A stretch of 64,000 bases of DNA from contig NZ_JAAITU010000017.1 of the NCBI RefSeq assembly GCF_013304385.1, forward strand, positions 1 through 64,000, given 5' to 3'. The stretch comes from Blautia glucerasea (lineage in GTDB: Bacteria > Bacillota > Clostridia > Lachnospirales > Lachnospiraceae). The translations under genes and the position numbers were made by a program. The notes under the pieces were generated by a model. The model ran no database searches. It saw only the letters and a list, made by a program, of their open reading frames with translations, and had not been told where the DNA came from. Of the stretch, positions 43,065 through 51,534 are shown in pieces (positions within the stretch are counted from its first letter, which is position 1; every line of letters begins with the position of its first letter).

Positions 43065-43496
43065 TTATATAACGATTCCCATTTCCTGCATGCCTTCTGC
43101 AATGCTGTCCATGTCGTCATAATTGCAGTTTTCATTCCATTTTTCTTTGCTCCAGACTTCGATCCTGTTAAGATTTCCAGTCAGAACCACATCTTTATCC
43201 AGACCAGCAAACTCCCTTAAGGTCTGTGGTACAAGGATTCTCCCCTGCTTGTCCAGCTCACATGTGGTGGCTCCTGCCACAAAGAATCTTGAAAAGGTTC
43301 TTGCGTTCTTGTTCGTAAGTGGTAATGCTCTGAGTTTTGTTTCAAAGGCTTCCCATTCATCCATAGGATATATAGAAAGACAACCATCCAGTCCCTTGGT
43401 CAGAACAAACTCTTCCCCTAAGAGTTCTCTGAACTTAGAAGGGATAATCAGCCGCCCCTTCGCATCGATTGTGTGGTTGTATTCTCCCATGAACAT
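43065..43496 (-). CDS. mraZ: Transcriptional regulator MraZ
   Basis: AbrB-like regulator of the dcw cluster, 143 residues. The two SpoVT-AbrB repeats are visible: [20 protein letters not shown] near the start, and [20 protein letters not shown] near 80. The DxKGR and DxQGR motifs contact DNA in the family. Ring-shaped oligomers bind repeated GTGGG-type boxes upstream of their own gene, and such boxes are present at 43573-43612. AGGTGAG precedes the ATG. It is first gene of the cluster. Confidence 0.95.
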   Translation of the reverse strand: MFMGEYNHTIDAKGRLIIPSKFRELLGEEFVLTKGLDGCLSIYPMDEWEAFETKLRALPLTNKNARTFSRFFVAGATTCELDKQGRILVPQTLREFAGLDKDVVLTGNLNRIEVWSKEKWNENCNYDDMDSIAEGMQEMGIVI

Positions 43497-43572
43497 ATTT
43501 ACTCACCTACTCTCGGGAAATACGAGTCTCCCCTTCGTATTTCCGGGATGCGGATGGAACTGTCTGCCACAA

Positions 43573-43612
43573 TGCCCCCATTCGCCTCCACTATTCTCCA
43601 CTTTCTACCACT
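43573..43612 (-). promoter_or_regulatory. MraZ operator repeats
   Basis: On the minus strand four boxes occur at exact 10-base steps: AGTGGTAGAA, AGTGGAGAAT, AGTGGAGGCG and AATGGGGGCA. This fits the known MraZ sites. They start 9 bases after the -10, where bound protein would block transcription. Confidence 0.8.
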
Positions 43613-43621
43613 TATGGGTTT

Positions 43622-43650
43622 ATTCTAAACCATTTAGATGAAAAACGCAA
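43622..43650 (-). promoter_or_regulatory. dcw promoter upstream of mraZ
   Basis: TTGCGT (43645-43650), 17 bases, TAGAAT (43622-43627) on the minus strand, just upstream of the MraZ boxes. Confidence 0.7.
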
Positions 43651-43704
43651 GTAGGAATCCTTATTTTTTAGCTGGACCACCTGTAAAATATTTCCATGCA
43701 ACAG

Positions 43705-43754
43705 AAAAAAAGTGGGTACTCTCCACATTCCTGTGAACAGTTACCCACTCTATG
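43705..43754 (-). terminator. Terminator of ychF-lgt
   Basis: AGTGGGTA and TACCCACT pair on the minus strand and seven T follow. It sits between lgt and the mraZ promoter. Confidence 0.75.
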
Positions 43755-43798
43755 ATCATTCTATTTCTTCAGCCAGCATGGCTGCATTCATGAACCGG

Positions 43799-44878
43799 TC
43801 AAGCTTCCGGCTCATTTCCAGATTCTTCAGCAGATCCTGACGGCACCGGATCTGTCTGTCCAGCTTCTTTTGCAGCTTCTGCATCCGGATCTTCAGGATT
43901 CTCTTTCGTATGCGTCTCAGATAAGAGGTCATCCGCTTCCAGGGAATCATGTCCTTCTGCTTCTCGGGCAGCTTTTTCTTCTGCTTCATAATCTTCCTCT
44001 CTTCTACGTTTTTTTACTTTTGCACGTTTCTTCGCCATTGTCCTGCGTACCATTCCCATGATCCCACATAATACAAACAGTATCACAGAGATCACCATGG
44101 AAACAGAAATACCTGTCCCTGGTATCACCAGCTTGTCTGTACGGATCCACTCCAGCAGAAATCTCCCCAGTCCGTAACCTGTAAGATATCTAAGAAAGAT
44201 CTCCCCCTGGAAGCTTTTTCTCCTCTTCCACACAAGGAGAAGAAGGAACAACACCAGGCACCATGCGCTTTCGTAAAAAAAAGCAGGATGTACCTGAACA
44301 AAGGAAACTCCGTTTACAGTCACAAGATTTTCCCGCATAGCCGCACTGACCTGGCTGCTTCGTACTGAAGATAAAGGAAGCTGCATGGCAAGAACCGAAT
44401 TGGTATATTCCCCAAAGGATTCCCTGTTAAAAAAATCTCCCCATCTTCCTATTATCTGTGCCACTACCAGTCCCATACAGGCAGTATCTGCCATTTTCAT
44501 AAAGGAGAGCCTGCGTATTCCACAGTAAATAGCAGCCCCCAGCATGCCGCCTAACAAACCGCCGTAAAAAGCCATTCCTCCATTCCGGATATTAAAGATC
44601 TCCAGAATATTGTCTTTATAAAGATCCCAGGAAAATCCCACATAAAAAAGCCGCGCACCTATCAGGCCAAAGATCACAGCTGTGATCATCATTCCAACGT
44701 AAGCATCCTGATTTTCATTTCTGCGTTTTGCTTCAAGAACAATAAAAGCAAGTCCTGCAAGCATCCCCAATGCAAGGAGCATCCCTCCGAAGGTGATCTC
44801 AAAGCCGAATATCCGTACAGATCTGCCCACATATCCAAGTTCCACCCCAAGATTAGGAAAACGAATCATCATATCCAT
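43799..44878 (-). CDS. lgt: Prolipoprotein diacylglyceryl transferase Lgt, extended tail
   Basis: Membrane enzyme that moves diacylglycerol onto the lipobox Cys of prolipoproteins. Residues 1-270 hold about seven membrane segments. Family landmarks are GMAFYGGLLGGMLGAAIYC (with the conserved Tyr/Gly run), IGRWGDFFNRESFGEYT (with the signature RWGNF-like Arg and Asn) and the HPAFFYESAW segment. Residues after about 275 form a long charged tail (KKRAKVKKRRREEDYEAEEK then a Glu/Asp/Pro-rich end). The tail makes it 359 residues against about 270-300 usually. It is 12 bases after ychF. The start codon has only a weak GGTGAT site. Confidence 0.92.
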   Translation of the reverse strand: MDMMIRFPNLGVELGYVGRSVRIFGFEITFGGMLLALGMLAGLAFIVLEAKRRNENQDAYVGMMITAVIFGLIGARLFYVGFSWDLYKDNILEIFNIRNGGMAFYGGLLGGMLGAAIYCGIRRLSFMKMADTACMGLVVAQIIGRWGDFFNRESFGEYTNSVLAMQLPLSSVRSSQVSAAMRENLVTVNGVSFVQVHPAFFYESAWCLVLFLLLLVWKRRKSFQGEIFLRYLTGYGLGRFLLEWIRTDKLVIPGTGISVSMVISVILFVLCGIMGMVRRTMAKKRAKVKKRRREEDYEAEEKAAREAEGHDSLEADDLLSETHTKENPEDPDAEAAKEAGQTDPVPSGSAEESGNEPEA

Positions 44879-44889
44879 ATATCACCGTT

Positions 44890-45987
44890 TTATACGTTGA
44901 ACCTGAATAAGATCACATCTCCATCCTGCACAACGTAATCCTTTCCTTCCATGCGAACCAGGCCCTTTTCTCTGGCTCCTGCGTAAGATCCACAGTCCAG
45001 AAGATCCTGATAATTTACTACCTCTGCTTTAATAAATCCTCTTTCAAAATCAGAATGGATCTTTCCTGCTGCCTGAGGTGTCTTTGTACCGATCTTAATT
45101 GTCCATGCACGTGTTTCATCCTCTCCGGATGTAAGGAAACTCATCAGGCCAAGAAGATGATAGCTTGCACGGACAAGCTTCTCAAGTCCTGATTCTTTCA
45201 GCCCCAGATCTTCCAGGAACATTTTCTTCTCATCATCATCCAGTTCAGAAATCTCTTCCTCGATCTGTGCACAGATCACAAATACTCCACTGTTCTGTTC
45301 TTTTGCGTATTCACGCACCTCTGCCACATATTTATTGGACTCACCGTCATCTGCCAGATCATCCTCAGCCACGTTAGCAGCATAGATCACAGGCTTCCAT
45401 GTAAGAAGGTTGTATGTACCCATCCATCCCTCTTCATCCTCATTGTCCAGCTCCATAGTGATGGCCATCTTGCCGTCTTCCAGATGCTTCTTGATCTTCT
45501 GAAGGAAATCCAGTTCCTTAGCTGCTTCTTTATCCATACGTGCAGTCTTTGTAACCTTTGCGATCCTGCGCTCCAGAATCTCCAGATCAGAGAAGATCAG
45601 CTCCAGGTTGATGGTCTCAATGTCACGAAGCGGATCAATACTTCCATCTACGTGGATCACATTAGAGTCTTCAAAGCAGCGTACCACATGTACAATGGCA
45701 TCTACTTCACGGATATTGGCCAGGAACTGGTTGCCAAGTCCCTCTCCTTTGGATGCTCCCTTTACAAGGCCTGCTATATCCACAAATTCGATCACTGCCG
45801 GTGTTACCTTCTTGGAATGATAAAAATCTCCTAAAAGCTTCAGTCTTTCATCCGGCACTGTTACAACTCCCACATTGGGGTCAATGGTGCAGAATGGGTA
45901 GTTAGCTGATTCTGCCCCTGCTTTTGTCAGGGAATTAAACAATGTACTTTTGCCTACATTGGGCAGGCCTACGATTCCTAATTTCAT
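44890..45987 (-). CDS. ychF: Redox-regulated ATPase YchF (Obg family)
   Basis: OBG-like P-loop NTPase that prefers ATP and binds ribosomes. The 365 residues include the G1 loop [27 protein letters not shown], the G3 region [19 protein letters not shown], the atypical G4 region ([10 protein letters not shown]), and the C-terminal TGS-like domain with [34 protein letters not shown] and [13 protein letters not shown]. Length is standard. AGGAGATATAC precedes the ATG. It is transcribed with lgt from a promoter in the spacer after thiN. Confidence 0.95.
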   Translation of the reverse strand: MKLGIVGLPNVGKSTLFNSLTKAGAESANYPFCTIDPNVGVVTVPDERLKLLGDFYHSKKVTPAVIEFVDIAGLVKGASKGEGLGNQFLANIREVDAIVHVVRCFEDSNVIHVDGSIDPLRDIETINLELIFSDLEILERRIAKVTKTARMDKEAAKELDFLQKIKKHLEDGKMAITMELDNEDEEGWMGTYNLLTWKPVIYAANVAEDDLADDGESNKYVAEVREYAKEQNSGVFVICAQIEEEISELDDDEKKMFLEDLGLKESGLEKLVRASYHLLGLMSFLTSGEDETRAWTIKIGTKTPQAAGKIHSDFERGFIKAEVVNYQDLLDCGSYAGAREKGLVRMEGKDYVVQDGDVILFRFNV

Positions 45988-46081
45988 TTCTATGTATATC
46001 TCCTTTGAGTGTATTGATTTACAGTATTTTCAGATATCTTGTGTATATTCTTCTTTTGTTATAATCATGCTCATTTTCATG

Positions 46082-46129
46082 CAAAAGAGCTCTGACACGT
46101 ATGGATTATAACACACCAGAACTCTTTTG
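46082..46129 (-). promoter_or_regulatory. Palindrome enclosing a -10 element upstream of ychF
   Basis: CAAAAGAGTTCTG and CAGAGCTCTTTTG (13-bp arms, one G-U) flank a 22-base loop that holds TTATAATCC on the minus strand. A second TATAAC lies about 45 bases further downstream. The rest of 45988-46194 has no clear feature. Confidence 0.45.
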
Positions 46130-46194
46130 TATACCTTTATCCGATTTTGAGTCTACACGGTATTCACCTGCAAACCGCCACATTTAGCCCCAAT

Positions 46195-46899
46195 TCAGTC
46201 TCTTGTCATTAACATCAGCAAATTGCCCCCAGAAAAGGTGATCCTAGCCTCCTGCTCCTTAATCTCATTGCTGACAGTAAGCCCGCTTTGGGCGAACCGC
46301 AGATGATGATCATGCAGCGGATATTTAAAGCCTTCCAGGGTAAGTCCGGTCACATCTCCTCCTACAGAGAAAAAAGATACATACTTCCCATACTGCCAGT
46401 CTTTGTGAAGAACTGTGCCATTATCCACAAGGGTGATAAAGTTATTCACGTCTGCTAGCCGGATATTCACACCCCGTTCTTTGCCTGACAAAAGCAGTCC
46501 CAGATTGGCCATCACATGATCCAGCCTGGTACCTGTCCCTCCAAGGATCAGAATATCCTTTGCTCCCTGAGAAATAGCCAGATTCACAGCTGACTGTGTA
46601 TCAGAATCATCTTTTTCAGGCTTTAACCTGCGGATAGAAGTCTGTGGCAGTTTTTCCATGTATATCTTTCCCTCCGAGGAAAGGCTGTCAAAATCTCCCA
46701 CTATCAGATCTGGCGTTATGCCTGCTGTTATGAAAAATTCCAGGCCTTTATCTGCTGCGATCAGCTGCAAAGCTTTACTATGGGAAGTGCTTGTCTGTGT
46801 TGATGTTTTTCTGTTTGTTTCTTTTTTCAGTTTTTTTAAAAAATCGAGGGCAAAATCAACCTGGATATTGCCCCCGCTAACTACTACTGTATCAATCAT
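46195..46899 (-). CDS. thiN: Thiamine pyrophosphokinase
   Basis: Enzyme that makes thiamine pyrophosphate from thiamine and ATP. The 234 residues include VVVSGGNIQVDFALDFL, LIAADKGLEFFITAGITPDL, IVGDFDSLSSEG, LKPEKDDSDTQSAVNLAISQ, ILGGTGTRLDHVMANLGLL and the C-terminal beta-sandwich GLTLEGFKYPLHDHHLRFAQ. Its product is the ligand of the riboswitch on thiC in the same window. It lies 9 bases after rpe, the usual rsgA-rpe-thiN order of Firmicutes, and seems to end the long murE operon. Confidence 0.92.
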   Translation of the reverse strand: MIDTVVVSGGNIQVDFALDFLKKLKKETNRKTSTQTSTSHSKALQLIAADKGLEFFITAGITPDLIVGDFDSLSSEGKIYMEKLPQTSIRRLKPEKDDSDTQSAVNLAISQGAKDILILGGTGTRLDHVMANLGLLLSGKERGVNIRLADVNNFITLVDNGTVLHKDWQYGKYVSFFSVGGDVTGLTLEGFKYPLHDHHLRFAQSGLTVSNEIKEQEARITFSGGNLLMLMTRD

Positions 46900-46907
46900 A
46901 TGCTTCC

Positions 46908-47579
46908 TTATTCCAGTGTATCTGCTATTTCATGGATCTTATTCTGGATATTTCTTACATTCTTTGCAATATCATCCTTGAACACCCAGGAGCCTGCCAC
47001 AAAAAGATTGGCTCCGGCCTTCATTACAGTTACAAGGGTATCCTCATTGATCCCGCCGTCTACCTGAATATCCACATCCAGCCCCTCATGGTCGATCAGT
47101 TCCCTAAGCTCCTGGATCTTCTCTGTACACTCATCTATATACTTTTGTCCCCCAAAGCCTGGCTGAACAGTCATAACAAGTACCATGTCAACATCCTCAA
47201 GCATATGGCTGATATCATTTACCGGAGTAGCCGGTTTGATAGATATGCCTGCCTTTACGCCTGCATCATGGATCAATTCAATGGTACGTTCCAAATCCTC
47301 ACATGCCTCCGCATGTACAGTAATGGAATCAGCACCACAGTCTACAAAATCCTGAATATAACGACCAGGCTCTGTAACCATCAGATGCACATCAAAGAAC
47401 ATACCGGATTCCTTGCGGATAGATTTGATCACCGGCATTCCAAAGGAAATACTTGGCACAAAATCGCCGTCCATAACATCAATATGAAGCCATTTTACTC
47501 CCTCGTTTTCCAAGATTTTAATCTGTTCGCCCAGGCGGTTAAAATCCGCAGATAAAATAGACGGACACAACTGATACAT
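46908..47579 (-). CDS. rpe: Ribulose-phosphate 3-epimerase
   Basis: TIM-barrel enzyme that interconverts ribulose 5-phosphate and xylulose 5-phosphate. The 223 residues include LCPSILSADFNRLGEQI, LHIDVMDGDFVPSISFG with the metal His and Asp, FDVHLMVTEPGRYI, VLVMTVQPGFGGQKYI and VDGGINEDT. Length is standard. Here the GGAGG is 12 bases from the ATG, longer than its neighbours. The upstream spacer is a 30-bp tandem repeat. It would process xylulose 5-phosphate if the sugar importer at 6.7-10.7 kb carries xylose. Confidence 0.95.
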   Translation of the reverse strand: MYQLCPSILSADFNRLGEQIKILENEGVKWLHIDVMDGDFVPSISFGMPVIKSIRKESGMFFDVHLMVTEPGRYIQDFVDCGADSITVHAEACEDLERTIELIHDAGVKAGISIKPATPVNDISHMLEDVDMVLVMTVQPGFGGQKYIDECTEKIQELRELIDHEGLDVDIQVDGGINEDTLVTVMKAGANLFVAGSWVFKDDIAKNVRNIQNKIHEIADTLE

Positions 47580-47608
47580 AGTTTTAATAATCCTCCTTAT
47601 ATTCCGCT

Positions 47609-47698
47609 TAATATTTATATTTCATTTAGTATTTACGCTTATTTTTATATTTCATTTAGTATTTACGCTTATTTTTATATTTCATTTAATATTTACGT
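47609..47698 (-). repeat. Three-copy 30-bp tandem repeat spanning the rsgA stop
   Basis: Copies at 47609-47638, 47639-47668 and 47669-47698 differ at only a few bases. The third holds the last codons and stop of rsgA. On the minus strand each unit contains TAAATG, so the unit encodes a 9-codon reading frame (MKYKNKRKY, stop overlapping the next ATG). Frames run 47685-47656, 47655-47626 and a short 47625-47608. Confidence 0.85.
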
Positions 47699-48564
47699 TT
47701 GTCTTTTAATTCCTGATATAATACCAAATAATCCTCATATCGCTGCTTGCTGATTTTATGGTCCTCCAATGCCTGCTTCACCTGGCAGTCCGGCTCATGA
47801 ATATGTCGGCATCCCTGAAAACGGCATTGCTGAGTATACCTGGTAAATTCTGGAAAATAATCCTTCAGCTGATCTTCTTCCATATCAGTCAGGTATAAAG
47901 AAGAAAATCCAGGTGTATCCACCAGGAAGGTATCCTTTCCTACAGGGATCACCTGGGAATGTCGGGTAGTATGACGTCCCCGTTTCAGCTTACGGCTAAT
48001 CTCGCCAGTCTCCATACAAATCTCATCCTGAAGCCTGTTAGTTAGCGAAGACTTTCCAACCCCTGAAGGCCCGGCCACAACAGTGGTCTTATCCTGCAGT
48101 ACCCTGCGGATCTGATCTACTCCGATACCATCTTTGATACTGGCAGGAATCACCTGATATCCACAATCCTCATAAATTCTGCACAGTCTCTGCTGTTCTT
48201 CTGGTTCTGCAAGATCTCCTTTGTTAAAACAGATCAAAGAAGGAACATCCTGCTGCTCCATCATGATCAGAAATCTGTCAAGAAGAAGAAAATTGGGCTT
48301 AGGGCTTTCCATGGCAAATATCACCATTGCCTGATCCACATTGGCTACCGCCGGACGGATCAGCGAATTCTTCCTTGGAAGAATCGCTGTTATATTTCCG
48401 GTCTTTTCCTTAGGATCCAGAATGCTGATCTGTACATCATCCCCTACCAAAGGCTTCTGGTTATCTTTACGGAAAATTCCTTTAGCCTTGCACTCATAGG
48501 TTTCTCCGTCTTCTGCATAAATATAGTAAAAGCCTGCAATTCCTTTTATGATCTTTCCCTGCAT
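47686..48564 (-). CDS. rsgA: Ribosome small subunit-dependent GTPase RsgA
   Basis: Circularly permuted GTPase that helps mature the 30S subunit. The 292 residues have an OB-fold N-domain (KGIAGFYYIYAEDGETYECK), a permuted G domain with CFNKGDLAEPEE (G4), GPSGVGKSSLTNRL (G1) and DTPGFSSL (G3), and a C-terminal zinc motif CRFQGCRHIHEPDC. Length is standard. The gene ends within a 30-bp tandem repeat. It starts three bases after the prkC stop and belongs to the prpC-prkC-rsgA-rpe-thiN block. Confidence 0.95.
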   Translation of the reverse strand: MQGKIIKGIAGFYYIYAEDGETYECKAKGIFRKDNQKPLVGDDVQISILDPKEKTGNITAILPRKNSLIRPAVANVDQAMVIFAMESPKPNFLLLDRFLIMMEQQDVPSLICFNKGDLAEPEEQQRLCRIYEDCGYQVIPASIKDGIGVDQIRRVLQDKTTVVAGPSGVGKSSLTNRLQDEICMETGEISRKLKRGRHTTRHSQVIPVGKDTFLVDTPGFSSLYLTDMEEDQLKDYFPEFTRYTQQCRFQGCRHIHEPDCQVKQALEDHKISKQRYEDYLVLYQELKDKRKY

Positions 48565-48567
48565 GGA

Positions 48568-50793
48568 TTATTCAGCCTTTTCAAAAGTGATAGGATAATG
48601 TCCCAGTTCCTGATAGCTTCCGTCCACTTCCTCTGACAGATAAAGCGTACCTTCGCTCACACCAGGTGCACCTGTAATGTCAAGCTGATATGGGAAAGTG
48701 ATCTTCTGACCCTCTACGATCACGGAAGCAGTAGGTACTCCTCCTACCTCCTGTACAAGTTCCAGACGGACAGCGCCGCCATTATAACCGGTAGGGGTAT
48801 TCAGTTTCTGTGTACATTTCCATACTTCTCCTGCAGCTGCCGCCTGGCTGGCTGTATCATTGCTTGATGATGCAGTGTCTGATGTACTGTTATCTGCAGA
48901 AGCTACACTGTCTGTAGATGTATCTGCCTGTGCGCCAGGCTCCTGGTCACCTGTACTGATGGTAATAGTCATTGGCTGATCCGGATCTGCTGCCTCACCG
49001 CCAACCGGATCCTGTGAAATAACTTCCCCGGCTGCCACATCTGTGCTCTTCTGCTCATTTATTGTAATATCGATAAACTTGCCAAGAGTTGTAAGCGCAT
49101 CATTCTTCTGCATGCCCACTACATACGGAACTTCTGCACTGTCACCGAAATCCAGTCCACGGCTTACATACAATGTCACACTATCACCGGACTTGGCATC
49201 TGTGCCGGATGAAGGCTCTGTATACATGGAGTATCCAGGATCTACCTGAGGATAGCTTCCTGTGTCATCTGCTTCACTGTATACCTTCTGTACCTGCACT
49301 ACCAGTCCCAGATCCTCCAGCTGCTGCTGTGCATCAATCCCTGTAGTACCGGATACATCCGGGATACTTACATCCTGTGTTCCCTTGCTGATATAATATT
49401 TAATCGTTGTATTCTGGTCTACCATTGTTCCAGGATCAAGATCCTGCGAAGAGATCCGGCCCTTTTCCTGTGTAGATGCTTCTTCTCCCATAGGTTGAAG
49501 GCCAAGATGCAGGTCAGAAACAAGAGTCTTCGCCTCATTTTCTGTCTTGCCTTTCAGATCCGGAACTGCTACCTGTCCCGCATCTGCCGGTGCTTCCGTA
49601 ACCTGTGCTTCCTGCTGCTGGTCTGTATTGTCACTGCCGCCAATAAGCCCTGCTGCACGGCCAATGAAGATGATCAGGACTACAAGAAGGGCTGCACCAA
49701 AGATCAGTGCCAGGATCGTAATGATCAGTCCGCTGTTTCTCTGTTTCTTTCTTCTTCGTGCCCTTTCGCGCTCCCGCTCTCTTTCTCTCTCCCGCTCTCT
49801 GCGGCTTACCGGTTCATCCGGCTCATCATAATCTGTTTCATTGATCTCTTTTTCCAGTTCTTCAATATCTGTCTTCTGCTTTGGTGTATGCTTGATCTCA
49901 CCAAGCTCTTTGTCAGAAATCACAACGGTTTTGGCATCATTATCCACAGATGTAAGCTTCACAAAGTCCCCCTGTGGATCGATCAGGGAATGCTTCAGGT
50001 CTGCGATCACATCTTCCATTTTCTGGTAACGGCGGTCTACACTCTTCTGTGTGCATTTGAAAATGATCTGCTCCAGACTGTAGGGAAGATCCGGTGTATA
50101 TACACTGGGCGGAACCATTTCCTCCTGAAGATGCTTGATAGCAATGGCGACTGTAGTGTCCCCGTCAAAAGGAACCCTGCCTGTAACCATTTCATACAAA
50201 GTAATACCAAGTGAATAAATATCACTTTTCTCATCACTGTATCCACCACGTACCTGCTCAGGAGAGCTGTAATGTACAGACCCCATCACATTGGAACTGA
50301 TGGTATTGGAGGATGCAGCCCGTGCAATACCAAAATCTGTAACCTTTACCTTTCCGTCTGTGGAAATCATAATATTCTGAGGCTTAACATCCCTATGTAC
50401 AACACCATGGCTGTGTGCTGCCTCCAGTCCCATGGATACCTGAATAGCAATACTGGTAGCTTCCTTTACGGAAAGCTTGCCTTTCTTGGAAATATACTCT
50501 TTCAGAGTGATTCCCTCAATCAGTTCCATGACAATATAATATATCCCATCATCTTCCCCAACATCAAATACATTTACAATGTTAGGATGTGTAAGCCCTG
50601 CTGCTGCCTGGGCTTCACTTCTGAACTTTTTAACAAAGGTTGCATCTTCACGGAATTCCGGTTTCAAAACCTTCACTCCCACATAGCGGTTCAGCTTATG
50701 ATCCTTTGCCTTATAGACATCCGCCATTCCGCCGGTACCGATTTTTCCTACTATCTCATAGCGTTCTGCTATAATCATACCTGTCTTTAACAT
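48568..50793 (-). CDS. prkC: PASTA-domain Ser/Thr protein kinase (PrkC/Stk1)
   Basis: Membrane Ser/Thr kinase that senses peptidoglycan or lipid II. The 741 residues begin with a Hanks kinase domain: GKIGTGGMADVYKA, VKVLKPEF with the ATP Lys, HRDVKPQNIM, TDFGIARA and SSPEQVRGGYSDEKSDIYSL. A juxtamembrane stretch with Arg-Glu alternation (RERERERERERERA near 335) leads to one membrane segment (GLIITILALIFGAALLVVLI). Outside are three PASTA units (VPDLKGKTENEAKTLVSDLH; IPDVSGTTGIDAQQQLEDLG; VPYVVGMQKNDALTTLGKFI), a Ser/Thr/Ala linker and a C-terminal beta-like domain. It overlaps prpC by seven bases. Confidence 0.95.
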   Translation of the reverse strand: MLKTGMIIAERYEIVGKIGTGGMADVYKAKDHKLNRYVGVKVLKPEFREDATFVKKFRSEAQAAAGLTHPNIVNVFDVGEDDGIYYIVMELIEGITLKEYISKKGKLSVKEATSIAIQVSMGLEAAHSHGVVHRDVKPQNIMISTDGKVKVTDFGIARAASSNTISSNVMGSVHYSSPEQVRGGYSDEKSDIYSLGITLYEMVTGRVPFDGDTTVAIAIKHLQEEMVPPSVYTPDLPYSLEQIIFKCTQKSVDRRYQKMEDVIADLKHSLIDPQGDFVKLTSVDNDAKTVVISDKELGEIKHTPKQKTDIEELEKEINETDYDEPDEPVSRRERERERERERERARRRKKQRNSGLIITILALIFGAALLVVLIIFIGRAAGLIGGSDNTDQQQEAQVTEAPADAGQVAVPDLKGKTENEAKTLVSDLHLGLQPMGEEASTQEKGRISSQDLDPGTMVDQNTTIKYYISKGTQDVSIPDVSGTTGIDAQQQLEDLGLVVQVQKVYSEADDTGSYPQVDPGYSMYTEPSSGTDAKSGDSVTLYVSRGLDFGDSAEVPYVVGMQKNDALTTLGKFIDITINEQKSTDVAAGEVISQDPVGGEAADPDQPMTITISTGDQEPGAQADTSTDSVASADNSTSDTASSSNDTASQAAAAGEVWKCTQKLNTPTGYNGGAVRLELVQEVGGVPTASVIVEGQKITFPYQLDITGAPGVSEGTLYLSEEVDGSYQELGHYPITFEKAE

Positions 50794-51533
50794 GTTTCCA
50801 CCTCATTCGTGAATGGTTCTATCAATATAACTGCAATATTATCCTTGCCGCCATTCTGGTTTGCTTCCCGTATCAGTGTATCCCCTTTCCAGGTAATATC
50901 CTTATCCGGGTTTGTTATGATCTCTTCCATCGTACGATCTTCAACCATATTGCTCAGACCATCGGAACACATCAGGATCGTGTTTCCCGGCTCCAGCTTC
51001 AGGTCAAAAAAATCAACATCTACCGTCTTTTCTGCACCAAGCGCCCTTGTGATAATATTCTTATCTGGATGGTTGCGTGCCTCTTCTGCATTGATCTCTC
51101 CAAGCCTTACCATCTCCTGTACAAGGGAATGGTCTCTTGTCACCTGGCGAATCTGTCCCTGTACAACGTAAAGTCTGCTGTCTCCTACATTTGCCACATA
51201 AGCATAATTTCCTACAATGGTGGCAACTACCATGGTAGTCCCCATCCCACGAAGTCCTTCATCTCTCTGCGCCTGATCAATAATTTCTGTATTGGCAGCT
51301 TCAATGGCATGACGGATCACCTTAATGGGATTAAAATCCGCATCTGCCTGAATCTGGGACACCAGAGTCTGTACTGCATGTGCAGATGCATAATCTCCTG
51401 CATTGTGTCCGCCCATGCCATCGGCAACAGCAAAAAGATTAGGGAGATTTCCGACCGGCTCCTGGGAAACAAACACATAGTCCTGGTTCATCTTCCGCTT
51501 CTGCCCAACATCAGTCGCTGAATATATCCTCAT
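50787..51533 (-). CDS. prpC: PP2C-family Ser/Thr phosphatase (PrpC/Stp)
   Basis: Mn-dependent phosphatase that reverses PrkC phosphorylation. The 248 residues include SATDVGQKRKMNQDYVF, AVADGMGGHNAGDYAS with the metal Asp and Gly, GMGTTMVVATI, NVGDSRLYVV, DHSLVQEMV, MCSDGLSNMVED and GGKDNIAVILIE. Length and motifs are standard. It ends inside the prkC start and begins two bases after the rlmN stop, so the block is translationally coupled. Confidence 0.94.
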   Translation of the reverse strand: MRIYSATDVGQKRKMNQDYVFVSQEPVGNLPNLFAVADGMGGHNAGDYASAHAVQTLVSQIQADADFNPIKVIRHAIEAANTEIIDQAQRDEGLRGMGTTMVVATIVGNYAYVANVGDSRLYVVQGQIRQVTRDHSLVQEMVRLGEINAEEARNHPDKNIITRALGAEKTVDVDFFDLKLEPGNTILMCSDGLSNMVEDRTMEEIITNPDKDITWKGDTLIREANQNGGKDNIAVILIEPFTNEVETC

Positions 51534-51534
51534 T

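Noticed and set aside
30078-43496. Mobile or foreign origin for the dcw cluster because of odd protein tails
   Set aside because: Gene order, the MraZ operator and core motifs are those of a native cluster; only tails and a small repeat are unusual.
43756-43989. 77-codon frame overlapping the lgt tail in another frame, ending just before the terminator
   Set aside because: The Lys/Arg-rich product follows from the GA-rich lgt tail. No ribosome site was seen, and Lgt itself is intact, so a frameshift is not needed.
47609-47698. CRISPR-like array at the 30-bp repeats
   Set aside because: Units are directly adjacent with no spacers; this is a simple tandem repeat.
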